64,000 nt of DNA from Aurantiacibacter spongiae (lineage in GTDB: Bacteria; Pseudomonadota; Alphaproteobacteria; Sphingomonadales; Sphingomonadaceae). The translations under genes were made by a program, and so were the position numbers. The stretch's first letter is position 1. Every line of letters begins with the position of its first letter. The stretch is taken from assembly GCF_003815535.1 (NCBI RefSeq), contig NZ_RPFZ01000001.1:992001-1056000 (forward strand). Direction: 5' to 3'. This document shows, piece by piece, positions 15,998 to 25,618 of the stretch. The notes below the pieces were generated by a model, which was given only the letters and a program-made list of their open reading frames with translations, ran no database searches and was not told where the DNA came from.

Positions 15998-18066
15998 CTT
16001 CCCTGCGCTCGAAAGTGCTTGACCCCCTCGAGCACGCCTGCGGCGTGGCTGGCCGACGCGATATAGGCGTGGGAAAGGGCAGGATCGTCGGCCAGGCCAT
16101 CGCTCCAGTTACCGACGACGATCGGATGCGGGCAGGACCGCAACATGGCCCGGTCGTTACCGCTGTCGCCGGCGACGACGACCCGCGACAGGAGCAGACC
16201 AAGACGTTCGGCGACATGCATCACCGCCGCATCCTTGCCGACGCCGCCGGGAAGCACGTCGAGATAGCGGGAGTGGCTGGCGATGACTTCCACTGGCAGA
16301 TCGGCGTCCCGAAAGGCACGCCGAACGTCTGCCTCGTCATGGTCATCGAGAAAGAAGCTGGTCTTTCCGGTCTTCTGTTCGAGAAGCGATTGCGGGCGAA
16401 GGCCGATCGTCTGCGCGATTTGGGCGATCCTGGCCGGATTCCAGTCCTTCGCCATGCGCTGCGCCCAATCTGCATCCTCGATGTAGCGACGCGTTGCGCG
16501 ATCGTACCAGTGAATTTGCGTACCCACACCGGAGACGATAACGTCGGGCGTCGGCACGCCTTCGGCTGCCAGTATCGCCTGGGCGCTGTTGAAACTTCGT
16601 CCGGTCGCGATCCCGAGGGCCATCTTCCCCGCCTGTTCGCTTTGCCAGTCGAGGAAATCGCGCAACGCTTCGCGGTCCCCCAGCAGGGTGTTGTCGATGT
16701 CGCATACCAGCAGTCGCTTCCAGCGCGGTGTGGCGGTCGGGATCGCTGTCAGATCGCCTATAAGACGATGATAGATCTCGGCATGGCCGGCCCAGTCATA
16801 CGCCGCAACCGCGCCCGCCCCTGCATTCGAGAAGCGTAGCCACTGCCGACGATCCTTGATGATGCTCTTGCAGGCATGCGCGATGGCATTGCTGTCTGTG
16901 GGCGGAACGAGCAGTCCATTGCGACACCGCTCGATGATGTCGTTCGGCCCCCCGCTGTCGGTGGCAACGACCGGCAGCCGCGCTGCCGCTGCTTCCAGCA
17001 GGGTAAGTCCGAAAGGTTCGTTGAGCGCGGGGTTGACGAAGACCCCGCCGCTTTCGCGCGCGAGCGCATAATAGGCCGGAATGTCGTCCGGTTCGTGTCG
17101 TTTGGGATAGGCGACGCGGCCGTAGAGGTCGTGCTTCTCGACCGCCAGTATCAATTCCTCGAGAACCTCGCGGCACTCTACCTCCAGATCGGTCAGAAGA
17201 CCGCGGCATCCGGCAACAAGGACGAGATTGGCGGCGTTCTGAAGGGCCTTGTCGCCGGCATACGCATCGACCAGGGCGAGAAGGTTCTTCTTTCGCACCG
17301 GTCTGGCGATGGCAAGGAGGATCGGCTTGTCGGGATCGGTGAGAAAGCGTCCTACATCCTTGCGCACTTTCGCCGTCGGCTTAGCGGCCTGGTAGGAAGA
17401 GAGTTCGCAACCGGGAGGAATGACCCTGATCCGTCCGACCTCGGCATTCGCATAATGAGCGTATTGCGCTTCCGCCTCATCCCTAGAACTGGCGATTATT
17501 GCGTCCGCGCTTTCCAGCACACGCTCTTCGATGGCTATTCGCTCGTCGAGAATCGCATCGCCGCCGCCATTCGCCGCCTTCTTGACCGCGCCCAGCGAAT
17601 GAGCGGTGAAAATCATCGGGATATCGTATCGCTCCTTCGCCGCCGCGCCCAGGATCCCCGCATCCGCGTAGTGGCAATGAATGACGTCCGGCAACCGGGG
17701 CAGATCAGCGAGATAGGCGAGAAAGGCATCGCATAAGGCAGCGTGGCGGGATGCCAGTTCTTCCTTCGGGAGATAGGTCGGATCGCCGTCGTCGAGCCGT
17801 ACGAGGTTGATCTTTCCGTCTCGTTCGCTGCATCCGGGAGCGAAACGATCTCCGGTCATCTCGTCCACGAAACCGCGCGTCACCAGATCGACCCGCATTA
17901 TTGCCTCGTCTTCCGCATTGGCCTGCGCGAGTTCCAGAAGGTATTTGATATGTCCGCCCGTATCCGCGGTCAGTCCGTATGGCACGTTGCGCAAAGTCAG
18001 GCATCCCTGCAAAGCGACATGGCAGATGAACATGAATGGCTTCCCTTCTACGGGATGACGATTCAT
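15991..18066 (-). CDS. Fused sucrose-phosphate synthase-like glycosyltransferase and HAD phosphatase
   Basis: The 691-residue protein is a GT4-type synthase (about residues 10-440) joined to a HAD-IIB phosphatase (about 450-690). Synthase motifs are DTGGHIKYLLELA, FTAHSLG, and the donor-site NEPFGLTLLEAAAARLPVVAT. Phosphatase motifs are CDIDNTLLGD (nucleophile DxDxT), ATGRSF and VVAGDSGNDRAML. Plants and cyanobacteria use the same arrangement to make sucrose-6-phosphate and dephosphorylate it; in alphaproteobacteria related enzymes can make mannosylfructose. Both active sites look intact, so a bifunctional compatible-solute enzyme is likely. Confidence 0.85.
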   Translation of the reverse strand: MNRHPVEGKPFMFICHVALQGCLTLRNVPYGLTADTGGHIKYLLELAQANAEDEAIMRVDLVTRGFVDEMTGDRFAPGCSERDGKINLVRLDDGDPTYLPKEELASRHAALCDAFLAYLADLPRLPDVIHCHYADAGILGAAAKERYDIPMIFTAHSLGAVKKAANGGGDAILDERIAIEERVLESADAIIASSRDEAEAQYAHYANAEVGRIRVIPPGCELSSYQAAKPTAKVRKDVGRFLTDPDKPILLAIARPVRKKNLLALVDAYAGDKALQNAANLVLVAGCRGLLTDLEVECREVLEELILAVEKHDLYGRVAYPKRHEPDDIPAYYALARESGGVFVNPALNEPFGLTLLEAAAARLPVVATDSGGPNDIIERCRNGLLVPPTDSNAIAHACKSIIKDRRQWLRFSNAGAGAVAAYDWAGHAEIYHRLIGDLTAIPTATPRWKRLLVCDIDNTLLGDREALRDFLDWQSEQAGKMALGIATGRSFNSAQAILAAEGVPTPDVIVSGVGTQIHWYDRATRRYIEDADWAQRMAKDWNPARIAQIAQTIGLRPQSLLEQKTGKTSFFLDDHDEADVRRAFRDADLPVEVIASHSRYLDVLPGGVGKDAAVMHVAERLGLLLSRVVVAGDSGNDRAMLRSCPHPIVVGNWSDGLADDPALSHAYIASASHAAGVLEGVKHFRAQGSW

Positions 18067-18113
18067 TTCCGCTCTCGCCGTTCCTGAATAATTGGACGAT
18101 CTTTGTTATAAAC

Positions 18114-19163
18114 ATGCATATAGGTCACGTTGCGCCCGTTATTTATCCCGTTCCGCCTCGCCATTACGGCGGGACCGAAAGGGTCATTGCCGACCTTGCC
18201 CGGGAGCAGGTTGCAGCAGGACACGAGGTTACGCTGTTCGCCGCTGCGGACAGCAGTCTGGACCAGGTTCATCGGGTGGGAGACTATCATTCGATCGCCT
18301 GGCATCGGCGGCAGGCTGAAGGAGACTTGCCCCCGGGCCTTCCGGCAGAACTGGAAGCGCAGCAGCTGCGCGACCTGCTGAAGCGGGCCGGGTCGTGCGA
18401 CGTGCTGCATGTTCACGGCAGCGCCCACGCAAGTGCGGTGGCCGCATCGCTCGGTCTGCCGGCCTTTCGCACTATTCACTGGCGCGCCGACGAAGCCGAC
18501 CACCGCGAACACTTCGCAGGCTTTCCGCAAGAACGCGTGATCGCAATTTCAAACGCGCAAGCGAGCGATGTCCCTCCCTCCAGCCTGGCCGGAGTCGTTC
18601 ATCACGGCATCCCGGTCGATCGCCTGTCGTTCGGATCGGGCAGCGGCGGCTATCTGGCTTTTCTCGGGCGGATGACAGACCAGAAGCGGCCCGACCGGGC
18701 CATCAGCCTTGCCCAGGCGACCGGCCTCGATCTGAAGCTCGCCGGTCCGGTCGATCCCGGCAATCCCGGGTATTTCGCGCGGGTCGTAGAGCCAGAACTC
18801 GACCATTCGATCACGCACATCGGCCTGGTCGACGAGCGGGGCAAGCAGACCCTGCTGGGCGGTGCGCTGGCGCTGGTTTTTCCGATCGACTGGCCCGAAC
18901 CTTTCGGTCTGGTCATGATCGAGGCGATGGCCTGTGGTACGCCCGTCATCGCCTGGCGGCGCGGTAGCGCCGCGGAAATTGTGGATAACGGTCTGACGGG
19001 CTTCGTGGTTGATAGCATGGCGGAGGCGCTTGAAAGGATGAACGACATCCGATTGCTCGACCGCAAGGCGATCAGGGCGACATTCGAACGTCGTTTCGGC
19101 GCGGATCGCATGGCGCGGGAGACACTTGCCCTCTATCGGCGGGCGTTAACTGGGGCGTCGTAG
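18114..19163 (+). CDS. Glycosyltransferase family 4
   Basis: The 349-residue GT-B protein starts at MHIGHVAPVIYPVPP, with RHYGGTERVIADLA (donor/acceptor loop), YLAFLGRMTDQKRPDRAI and the catalytic DWPEPFGLVMIEAMACGTPVIAWRRGSAAEIV. The gene diverges from the synthase/phosphatase gene by 47 nt. I chose ATG 18114 because the family N-terminus begins there; no Shine-Dalgarno is visible and an in-frame ATG at 18036 would overlap the divergent gene. Its 3' end overlaps the convergent Crp/Fnr gene by 31 nt. The product sugar is unknown. Confidence 0.85.
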   Translation: MHIGHVAPVIYPVPPRHYGGTERVIADLAREQVAAGHEVTLFAAADSSLDQVHRVGDYHSIAWHRRQAEGDLPPGLPAELEAQQLRDLLKRAGSCDVLHVHGSAHASAVAASLGLPAFRTIHWRADEADHREHFAGFPQERVIAISNAQASDVPPSSLAGVVHHGIPVDRLSFGSGSGGYLAFLGRMTDQKRPDRAISLAQATGLDLKLAGPVDPGNPGYFARVVEPELDHSITHIGLVDERGKQTLLGGALALVFPIDWPEPFGLVMIEAMACGTPVIAWRRGSAAEIVDNGLTGFVVDSMAEALERMNDIRLLDRKAIRATFERRFGADRMARETLALYRRALTGAS

Positions 19164-19894
19164 AGACCATCGAGCGCGAGATCCCCCTCGCCGTACAGGT
19201 AGCTTCCATCGAACTGAGCGAGACGGCGCAGGCCGTCTTCGTCCAGTACGGTCACCCGGCCATCTCCGTGCGTTTCGAGAATGCCGCGATCGCGTAGGTT
19301 CTTGAAGCTGCGATTGGCATGGACCGGCGTGATACCGCAGGCTTCGGCATAGTCGCGCTGAAGAAGAAGCATAGGCAAGTTTTGGCCATCGTAGAGATTT
19401 ACGAAACGCAGGCGCGTGATGATCTCGCAGATCAGATGGGCAATACGCCCTTCCGCATTCAGGCGCCCGATGCGGAAGATCCATTCGCGGTGCATGGCCG
19501 CGTCAAGAAGCGTGGAGAACCACATCGCGCGGGCAAGGTGTGGCCATCGATCGAGAAGTTCGGCGATGCGTTTGTGCGGCACCTGCGCCAATTTTACGGG
19601 ACCGAGCGATTCGACATGGTGATCGAGGCGCTTCATGGCGAAGCCGTGCAGATCGACGAAGTCACCAGCGATGTTGAGGCCGACGAGTTGCCGGTTGCCC
19701 TTGTTGTCCTGGAGATGCCGCAGCATCGTGCCTTCGATGATGTAGTACGAATTCTCCAGCCGGTCGCCGCGCGTCACCAGTGTCTTTCTCGGACCGAGAT
19801 CGAGCGTCTGGGAGACGGCATCGGACAGCGCGCCCTTTTCGGCATCGGTCAGATCGTGGCGCAGGCGTCCTTTCAGGAACAATTCGGTCTTCAC
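19133..19894 (-). CDS. Crp/Fnr family transcriptional regulator
   Basis: The 253-residue protein has an N-terminal cyclic-nucleotide-binding-like beta barrel (GDRLENSYYIIEGTMLRHLQ), a dimer helix, and a C-terminal winged helix with YAEACGITPVHANRSFKNLR and LETHGDGRVTVLD. There is no Cys cluster for an FNR iron-sulfur centre, so the signal is unknown. The start is GTG, after GGGAGAAGC. It lies 91 nt downstream of the YdeP-type oxidoreductase on the same strand, so redox or stress control is plausible. Similar regulators in sphingomonads often have short unlinked regulons. Confidence 0.88.
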   Translation of the reverse strand: MKTELFLKGRLRHDLTDAEKGALSDAVSQTLDLGPRKTLVTRGDRLENSYYIIEGTMLRHLQDNKGNRQLVGLNIAGDFVDLHGFAMKRLDHHVESLGPVKLAQVPHKRIAELLDRWPHLARAMWFSTLLDAAMHREWIFRIGRLNAEGRIAHLICEIITRLRFVNLYDGQNLPMLLLQRDYAEACGITPVHANRSFKNLRDRGILETHGDGRVTVLDEDGLRRLAQFDGSYLYGEGDLALDGLYDAPVNARR

Positions 19895-19985
19895 GTCTCA
19901 GCTTCTCCCGCGCTGTTCGCTCTAGCCCGGTAGTTTCGCCCGCACCTCTTGTCAAAAGCGGCGCGGGGGGTGTTGTCATCGCCGG

Positions 19986-22280
19986 TCAGCCACGCTCGAT
20001 CCGGACCGGAATGCCCTTGCTCGCTGGCGTCTGCGACAACTCCTCGTGATACCAGAGGGGGACCAGGGGATTGAGTTCGGGAAAATACCCCGCCAGCGTT
20101 CCGCCCGGCAGGTCGTAGGGGACGATCTTCAATCCGGTGACCGCCCGGCGCATGTCGCCCTCACGTCCGTCATTATCGGTTGCCAGCGTCACCTGATCGC
20201 CCTCGATCAGATCGTTCGCGCGCATGTCCTCCGGGCTCATCAGCACGATCATGCGACTGCCCGAAAGACCCCGCAGGCGATCTGAATGACCGTAGATCGT
20301 GGTATTGAACTGATCGTTCGATCGCAGGGTGACGAGATGAAAGCGTCCGTCCGCATCGCCTATGCCGCAAGCATTGAGGACGGTCGGATCGGTGAATTCG
20401 GCCTTGCCGCTGTCGGTTTTCCAGTTCCGCTCGTGCGCCGGATTGCCTCGCCAGAAGCCGCCCGGCTCGTTCATCCGGGCGTTCATGTCGTGAAATTCCT
20501 CCGGATAGGTTGCGGCGATCAGATCGCGGATGCGCGAATAGTCGGCTGTCCAGCCGTCCCAGTCGAGCTTGGGATTGCTGCCGTCGAGCGTCGCCTTGGC
20601 GAGGCCGCAGACGATCGCCGTCTCGCTTTTCAGATGAGGGCTGGCGGGCCTGCGCGAGGACCGGCTGCCGTAGATGTGGCTGAAGGAATCCTCGATGCTT
20701 ACCCATTGCTTGCCGCTGGCCTGTTCATCCTCCTCCGCCCGGACGAGGCAGGGCAGGATCCAGCTCGTCTTCCCGGGCAGGCAGTGCGTGGTGTTGAGGC
20801 GGGTCGCGACATGAACGGTGATGTCCAGGTCTCGCCACTTCTCGTGCACGCGCGCATGATCGGGAACAGCGTTCGCGAGGTTGCCGCCCAGACCGACAAA
20901 CCCTTTCTGCGAACCGTCAAGCACGCCTTCGACAAAATGGACCGTATTGTGACCGTCCTCCTGCGGCGTTTCGAGATCGAGCAGTTCGCGATATTTCTCG
21001 ACCGGCGCCAGCTTCACCTTTTCCGTGATACCGACGGTGCGCTGGCCCTGGACGTTGGAATGACCGCGAATGGGCGAACATCCTGCCCCCTTGCGCCCGA
21101 TATTGCCGCCCAGCAGCAGCAGGTTGACCAGCATCCCTATCGATTGTGACCCGTGCACGTGCTGGGTCAAGCCCATGCCGTAAATGCCCATCACGTTGCT
21201 CGAGGTGGCGTAGACGTCGCCCGCCTGTTCCATCTGGAACCTTGAGAGGCCGCTCGCTGTCTCGAGTTCGCCCCAGCTGGTGTCGGTAAGCGTTTTCAGG
21301 AACGCACCGATACCGTTGGTGTGCTGCTCTATGAACTTGAGGTCCAGCACGCGCTGCCGACCGAGGCGCTGGGCTTCGGCGTCGCGTTCCAGCACCCGCT
21401 TGCAAACCCCCATGAGGGCGGCGATGTCTCCGCCCGGCCTTACCTGGCAATACAGGTGGTCGATCCGGGTCGGCTTGCCGACGGTCATCTGCACCGGGTC
21501 TTGCGGACTGACGAATTCGCGAAGGCCTTTTTCGCGCAGGGGGTTGAACACGACAATACGGCAGCCGCGCTCCACGACCTCTTGCAACGTGCTCAGGATG
21601 CGCGGACTGTTGGTGCCCGGATTCTGACCCAGATAGAAGATCGCATCGACGTGGTCGAAATCCTCCATCTGGCATGTGCCCACGGATGACCCCGTGACCT
21701 TCTTCAGTCCGACCGACGTCGTCTCGTGGCACATGTTGGAACTGTCGGGGAGGTTGTTGTGACCGTATGCGCGTGCGAACACGGCATAGAGGTAGGATGG
21801 CTCGAGCGCCGCCTTCCCGCTGGCGTAGAAAGTGACCGATTTGGGATCGAGCTCGCGCAGCTTCGCGCCGATAGCGCTGAACGCCTCGTCCCAGCTGGTG
21901 CGTTCGTACTTGTCGGTATCGGGATTGTAACGCAGCGGTTCGGTCAGTCTCCCGGCCTTTTCGAGACGGTAGTCGCCCCATTCGCGCAGTTCGGTCACGG
22001 TTCGGGTTTCGAAGAACTCCGGCTCGCAGCGCGAGGTCGTGAGATCCCAGAAGGTGGCCTTCGCGCCATTCTCGCAAAATTCGAAGGCGTGCGGGTCTTC
22101 AGGTTTGGTCCATGCGCAGGAGGAACACATGTAACCGCCGGGCTTGTTCTGTTCCTTGAGGGTCAAGGTAGCGCCGGGGCCGGCTCTCGCGCTCAATTCG
22201 ATCCGGGTCATGCCGCGCAGCGAACCCCAGCCGCCGGTAGGGCCGTCATATCCCTTCGGCTCGCGTCCGTCCTCTGCCAT
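19986..22280 (-). CDS. FdhF/YdeP family molybdopterin oxidoreductase
   Basis: The 764-residue protein has normal YdeP length. A Cys motif near the N-terminus (C52, C55, C69) could hold an iron-sulfur cluster. The molybdenum ligand region is PDSSNMCHETTSVGLKKVTG with a Cys where FdhF has selenocysteine. Bis-MGD-binding stretches include YLGQNPGTNSPRI, GMGLTQHVHGSQSIGMLVN and the C-terminal RSNDQFNTTIYGHSDRLRG. No Tat signal is seen, so it is cytoplasmic. The reaction is not known; YdeP is linked to acid tolerance in enterobacteria. An AAAGGATCGAAGG site precedes the ATG. Confidence 0.9.
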   Translation of the reverse strand: MAEDGREPKGYDGPTGGWGSLRGMTRIELSARAGPGATLTLKEQNKPGGYMCSSCAWTKPEDPHAFEFCENGAKATFWDLTTSRCEPEFFETRTVTELREWGDYRLEKAGRLTEPLRYNPDTDKYERTSWDEAFSAIGAKLRELDPKSVTFYASGKAALEPSYLYAVFARAYGHNNLPDSSNMCHETTSVGLKKVTGSSVGTCQMEDFDHVDAIFYLGQNPGTNSPRILSTLQEVVERGCRIVVFNPLREKGLREFVSPQDPVQMTVGKPTRIDHLYCQVRPGGDIAALMGVCKRVLERDAEAQRLGRQRVLDLKFIEQHTNGIGAFLKTLTDTSWGELETASGLSRFQMEQAGDVYATSSNVMGIYGMGLTQHVHGSQSIGMLVNLLLLGGNIGRKGAGCSPIRGHSNVQGQRTVGITEKVKLAPVEKYRELLDLETPQEDGHNTVHFVEGVLDGSQKGFVGLGGNLANAVPDHARVHEKWRDLDITVHVATRLNTTHCLPGKTSWILPCLVRAEEDEQASGKQWVSIEDSFSHIYGSRSSRRPASPHLKSETAIVCGLAKATLDGSNPKLDWDGWTADYSRIRDLIAATYPEEFHDMNARMNEPGGFWRGNPAHERNWKTDSGKAEFTDPTVLNACGIGDADGRFHLVTLRSNDQFNTTIYGHSDRLRGLSGSRMIVLMSPEDMRANDLIEGDQVTLATDNDGREGDMRRAVTGLKIVPYDLPGGTLAGYFPELNPLVPLWYHEELSQTPASKGIPVRIERG

Positions 22281-22463
22281 CCTTCGATCCTTTCATGACA
22301 CCATCGAACCCGAACCCGAGCCCACTCTACGAGTGTAACGGGATTTTCGGCCCGGTGTCGATTATCGAAAGCGAAAGCCGCGTGCATTGGCGATTGACCG
22401 GTGGCGTAGATTACGCGAAACCGGCGCCATGTCTGTCGAACGATGTCCGCACCGTTCGGCCAG

Positions 22464-22673
22464 GCGCGCGGGAGAGTCCGGCAGCCCCCTTCGAAGGGTG
22501 ACGGACGCCGAAGGAGCAACCGCCCCGGAAACTCTCAGGCCAAAAGGACCGCGCACTTGGTCAGGCACTCTGGAAAGCGTGCGTTCGCAAGTGTTTGCGG
22601 GCCACCACCGAAGGGGTAAGCGTTGTCCGGGACGGGCGGCGTCAAGTCTCTCAGGTTTCCCGACAGAGGGGGC
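22464..22673 (+). promoter_or_regulatory. Tandem glycine riboswitch upstream of gcvT
   Basis: Two glycine aptamers stand in series. The first (about 22464-22554) has GGAGAG pairing with CTCTCAGG, the internal GCCGAAGGAGCAA and AAAAGGACCGCGC closing P1. The second (about 22564-22673) has TCTGGAAAG, CCACCGAAGGGGTAAGC, TCTCTCAGGTTTCC and CCGACAGAGGGG. These are the conserved core sequences of the class. Glycine binding is expected to turn on the gcv genes. About 60 nt separate the second aptamer from the gcvT start. The other 180 nt of this gap (22281-22463) hold the divergent promoters and no gene. Confidence 0.95.
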
Positions 22674-22732
22674 ATGGCACAAGGCATCCGCACGGCGCGG
22701 GGGCATTGCCAGGCCGATTCGGGGATTCGCGA

Positions 22733-23869
22733 ATGAGTGACGAGAACGAAGAGCAGCCGCCGATCCAAACCCTGCCGCTCGACGCCTGGCATCGCCGGCA
22801 CGGCGCACGCATGGTCGAATTCGCCGGCTATCGCATGCCCATCCAGTACACCGGCGAACACGGCGGGATCGTCGCCGAGCACGACTGGACGCGCAACGCG
22901 GCGAGCCTGTTCGACGTCAGCCATATGGGCCAGCTTTCGATCAGCGGAGCAAACGCCGCAACGGAACTGGAGAAGCTGCTGCCCGGAGCGATCGCCTCGC
23001 TGAAAGAAGGGCGGATGCGCTACTCGCTGCTGCTGGACGAGGATGGTGGCATTCTCGACGATCTCATCGTGACCAATACCGGCCCGAACCTGGCCATGGT
23101 GGTGAACGGCGCATGCAAGTGGGACGATATCGCCCATCTGCGCGAGCATCTGCCCGATTCCATCACCCTGACCCATTACGACGATCAGGCGCTGCTCGCA
23201 TTGCAGGGGCCCAAAGCAGCCGAGGTTCTCGGCAGCATCATTCCGGGCGTGGCCGATCTCTCGTTCATGACCGGCGGTTCCTTCGAATTCGATGGAACCC
23301 CGATCTGGGTCGCGCGCGCCGGCTATACCGGAGAGGACGGGTTCGAGATTTCGATTCACGAGAGCGGTGTTTCGGCGCTTGCCGATGCTCTCGTGGCGGA
23401 CGAGCGGGTGCATCCCGCCGGGCTTGGTGCCCGCGACAGCCTGCGGCTCGAGGCCGGGCTACCTCTCTACGGTCACGATCTCACGACCGACACCAACCCG
23501 GTCAACGCCGGCCTCGGCTTCGCGCTCAGCAAGAAACGCCGCGAGGAAGGCGGCTATCTTGGCCACGCGGCCTGCATCGCCAGGCTGGAGGACGGCGGCT
23601 GCGCCGACACGCGCGTCGGGTTGGTGCTCGAAGGTCGCCAGCCCGCGCGAGAGGGGGCGAAGATCTACTCTGGCGACAAACTGGTCGGCAAGGTCACGAG
23701 TGGCGGTCATTCGCCCACGCTCGGCCATCCGGTCGCGATGGGGTATGTCGACACCCGCCATGCGCCCGACGGTACGCAGCTGACCATCGACGTTCGCGGC
23801 AAGCGGCTGCCGACGCGCGTCGTGCCGCTGCCCTTCGTCCCGCACAAATATCACCGCAAAGGAGCCTGA
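22733..23869 (+). CDS. gcvT: Aminomethyltransferase, glycine cleavage T-protein
   Basis: The 378-residue protein has the T-protein hallmarks: [42 protein letters not shown] and [19 protein letters not shown] near the folate site. It transfers the methylene group from lipoyl-bound aminomethyl to tetrahydrofolate and releases ammonia. ATG 22733 follows a GGGGATTCGCGA and lies after the riboswitch; an upstream in-frame ATG would start within the second aptamer and is rejected. gcvH follows after 5 nt. Confidence 0.97.
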   Translation: MSDENEEQPPIQTLPLDAWHRRHGARMVEFAGYRMPIQYTGEHGGIVAEHDWTRNAASLFDVSHMGQLSISGANAATELEKLLPGAIASLKEGRMRYSLLLDEDGGILDDLIVTNTGPNLAMVVNGACKWDDIAHLREHLPDSITLTHYDDQALLALQGPKAAEVLGSIIPGVADLSFMTGGSFEFDGTPIWVARAGYTGEDGFEISIHESGVSALADALVADERVHPAGLGARDSLRLEAGLPLYGHDLTTDTNPVNAGLGFALSKKRREEGGYLGHAACIARLEDGGCADTRVGLVLEGRQPAREGAKIYSGDKLVGKVTSGGHSPTLGHPVAMGYVDTRHAPDGTQLTIDVRGKRLPTRVVPLPFVPHKYHRKGA

Positions 23870-23874
23870 CGCCT

Positions 23875-24249
23875 ATGTCCCGCTACTTCACCGAAGAACA
23901 TGAATGGATCGACGTCGAAGGCGATACCGCGACTATCGGCATCACCGACTACGCCCAGGAACAACTGGGCGACGTGGTGTTCGTGGAGGTTCCCGACGAG
24001 GGCACCGAAGTCGCCAAGGGCAAGGAAGCGGCCGTGGTGGAAAGCGTCAAGGCGGCGAGCGATGTCTATGCCCCCATCGGTGGCACGGTGACCGAAGGCA
24101 ATTCCGCGCTGGAAGACGATCCGGCGCTCGTCAATTCCAGCCCCGAGGAAGATGGCTGGTTCTTCCGGCTGACCATCGCCGACCGCTCCGAGCTCGAGGG
24201 GCTCATGGACGAAAAAGCCTACAAGGCCTTCGTCGATACATTGGACTGA
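23875..24249 (+). CDS. gcvH: Glycine cleavage H-protein
   Basis: The 124-residue protein has the lipoyl domain with the lipoylation site K59 in [15 protein letters not shown], and the N-terminal [13 protein letters not shown]. It carries the aminomethyl group between P, T and L proteins. AAAGGAGCC, which overlaps the gcvT stop, is the ribosome site, so expression follows gcvT. A longer upstream frame is an artefact of reading through gcvT. Confidence 0.97.
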   Translation: MSRYFTEEHEWIDVEGDTATIGITDYAQEQLGDVVFVEVPDEGTEVAKGKEAAVVESVKAASDVYAPIGGTVTEGNSALEDDPALVNSSPEEDGWFFRLTIADRSELEGLMDEKAYKAFVDTLD

Positions 24250-24256
24250 TTGCCCC

Positions 24257-25618
24257 ATGCGCTATCTCCCCCATACCGACATCGATCGCGCTGCCATGCT
24301 CGATACGATCGGCGCGGACAGCGTCGACGCGTTGTTCTCGGATGTGCCTTCGGATCTCTATCTCGACGGTCCGGTCGAGGGGCTGCCCCTCCATGCCAGC
24401 GAGATGGCGGTGGAAAGGCACATGCGCCGGTTGTCGAAGAAGAACCTGGCAGCCGCCGACACCCCGTTCTTCCTGGGGGCGGGTGCCTATCGCCATCATG
24501 TTCCCGCAACGGTCGACCACATCATCCAGCGCGGCGAATTCCTGACTGCCTACACGCCCTACCAGCCGGAAATCGCCCAGGGCACCTTGCAGATGCTGTT
24601 CGAGTTTCAGACCCAGGTGGCGCGCCTCTATGGCTGTGCGATCGCCAACGCTTCCATGTACGACGGCTCGACCGCCTGCTGGGAAGCGATGGTAATGGCG
24701 GAACGCATTACCAAGCGCACCCGCGTGGTCTGCGCCGCCGGACTGCATCCGCACTACGTTTCCGTCGCGACGACGCTGGCGCGTTTCACTCGCGCGAGCG
24801 TCGATACTGCCGTCCCCGTGCTGGAGGCCGGTGCCGGGGAAGACGCGATCATCGATCGGATCGATGAGGAAACGTCATGTGTCGTGGTGCAGTATCCCGA
24901 CATCCTCGGTCGCATCCCCGACCTACAGCGCATCGCCGATGCCGCGCACGACAAGGGCGCGCTGCTGATTGCGGTCAATACCGAACCCGTGGCACTGGGC
25001 GCGCTGGAGGCTCCCGGCGATCTGGGTGCGGACATCGTGGTGGGCGAAGGCCAGGCAATCGGCGTCGGCCTTCAGTTCGGCGGCCCGTATCTCGGCCTCT
25101 TTGCCATCGCCAACCCCAGGCATGTGCGCCAGATGCCCGGCCGGTTGTGCGGCGAAACCATCGACGCCGACGGGAAGCGCGGCTTCGTCCTGACGCTTTC
25201 GACGCGCGAGCAGCATATCCGGCGGGAGAAGGCAACCAGCAACATCTGCACCAATTCCGGCCTGTGTGCGCTGGCCTTTTCGGTCCACATGACCTTGCTG
25301 GGCGATGCCGGACTGAGCCGCCTCGCCGCCGTCAATCACGCGCTGGCCTGCAAGGCGGCGGACCGGCTGGGAAGGGTTCCCGGCCTGAAGGTATTGAACG
25401 ACACGTTTTTCAACGAATTCACCGTGACCTTCGACCGCGACGCGCGGCAGCTGGTGCGCGATCTGGCGGACAAGGGCATCCTTGCGGGCATTTCGCTCGG
25501 CCGCCTGTTCCCCGATGAAGCCTCTCTTTCGGGCGGGTTGCTCGTCACGGTAACGGAAACGTCCACCGAAGAGGACATCGAGGCGCTCGCCAACGCGCTT
25601 CAGGAGGCGCTGTCATGA
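24257..25618 (+). CDS. gcvPA: Glycine dehydrogenase (decarboxylating) subunit 1
   Basis: The 453-residue protein is the N-terminal half of the P-protein, with MRYLPHTDIDRAAML, FFLGAGAYRHHVPATVDHI, TAYTPYQPEIAQGTLQMLFEFQ (split here from the rest of the conserved region) and CGETIDADGKRGFVLTLSTREQHIRREKATSNICTN in its C-terminal part. With GcvPB it forms the PLP enzyme that decarboxylates glycine. It starts 7 nt after gcvH and overlaps gcvPB by 4 nt, fitting stoichiometric synthesis of the two subunits. Confidence 0.96.
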   Translation: MRYLPHTDIDRAAMLDTIGADSVDALFSDVPSDLYLDGPVEGLPLHASEMAVERHMRRLSKKNLAAADTPFFLGAGAYRHHVPATVDHIIQRGEFLTAYTPYQPEIAQGTLQMLFEFQTQVARLYGCAIANASMYDGSTACWEAMVMAERITKRTRVVCAAGLHPHYVSVATTLARFTRASVDTAVPVLEAGAGEDAIIDRIDEETSCVVVQYPDILGRIPDLQRIADAAHDKGALLIAVNTEPVALGALEAPGDLGADIVVGEGQAIGVGLQFGGPYLGLFAIANPRHVRQMPGRLCGETIDADGKRGFVLTLSTREQHIRREKATSNICTNSGLCALAFSVHMTLLGDAGLSRLAAVNHALACKAADRLGRVPGLKVLNDTFFNEFTVTFDRDARQLVRDLADKGILAGISLGRLFPDEASLSGGLLVTVTETSTEEDIEALANALQEALS

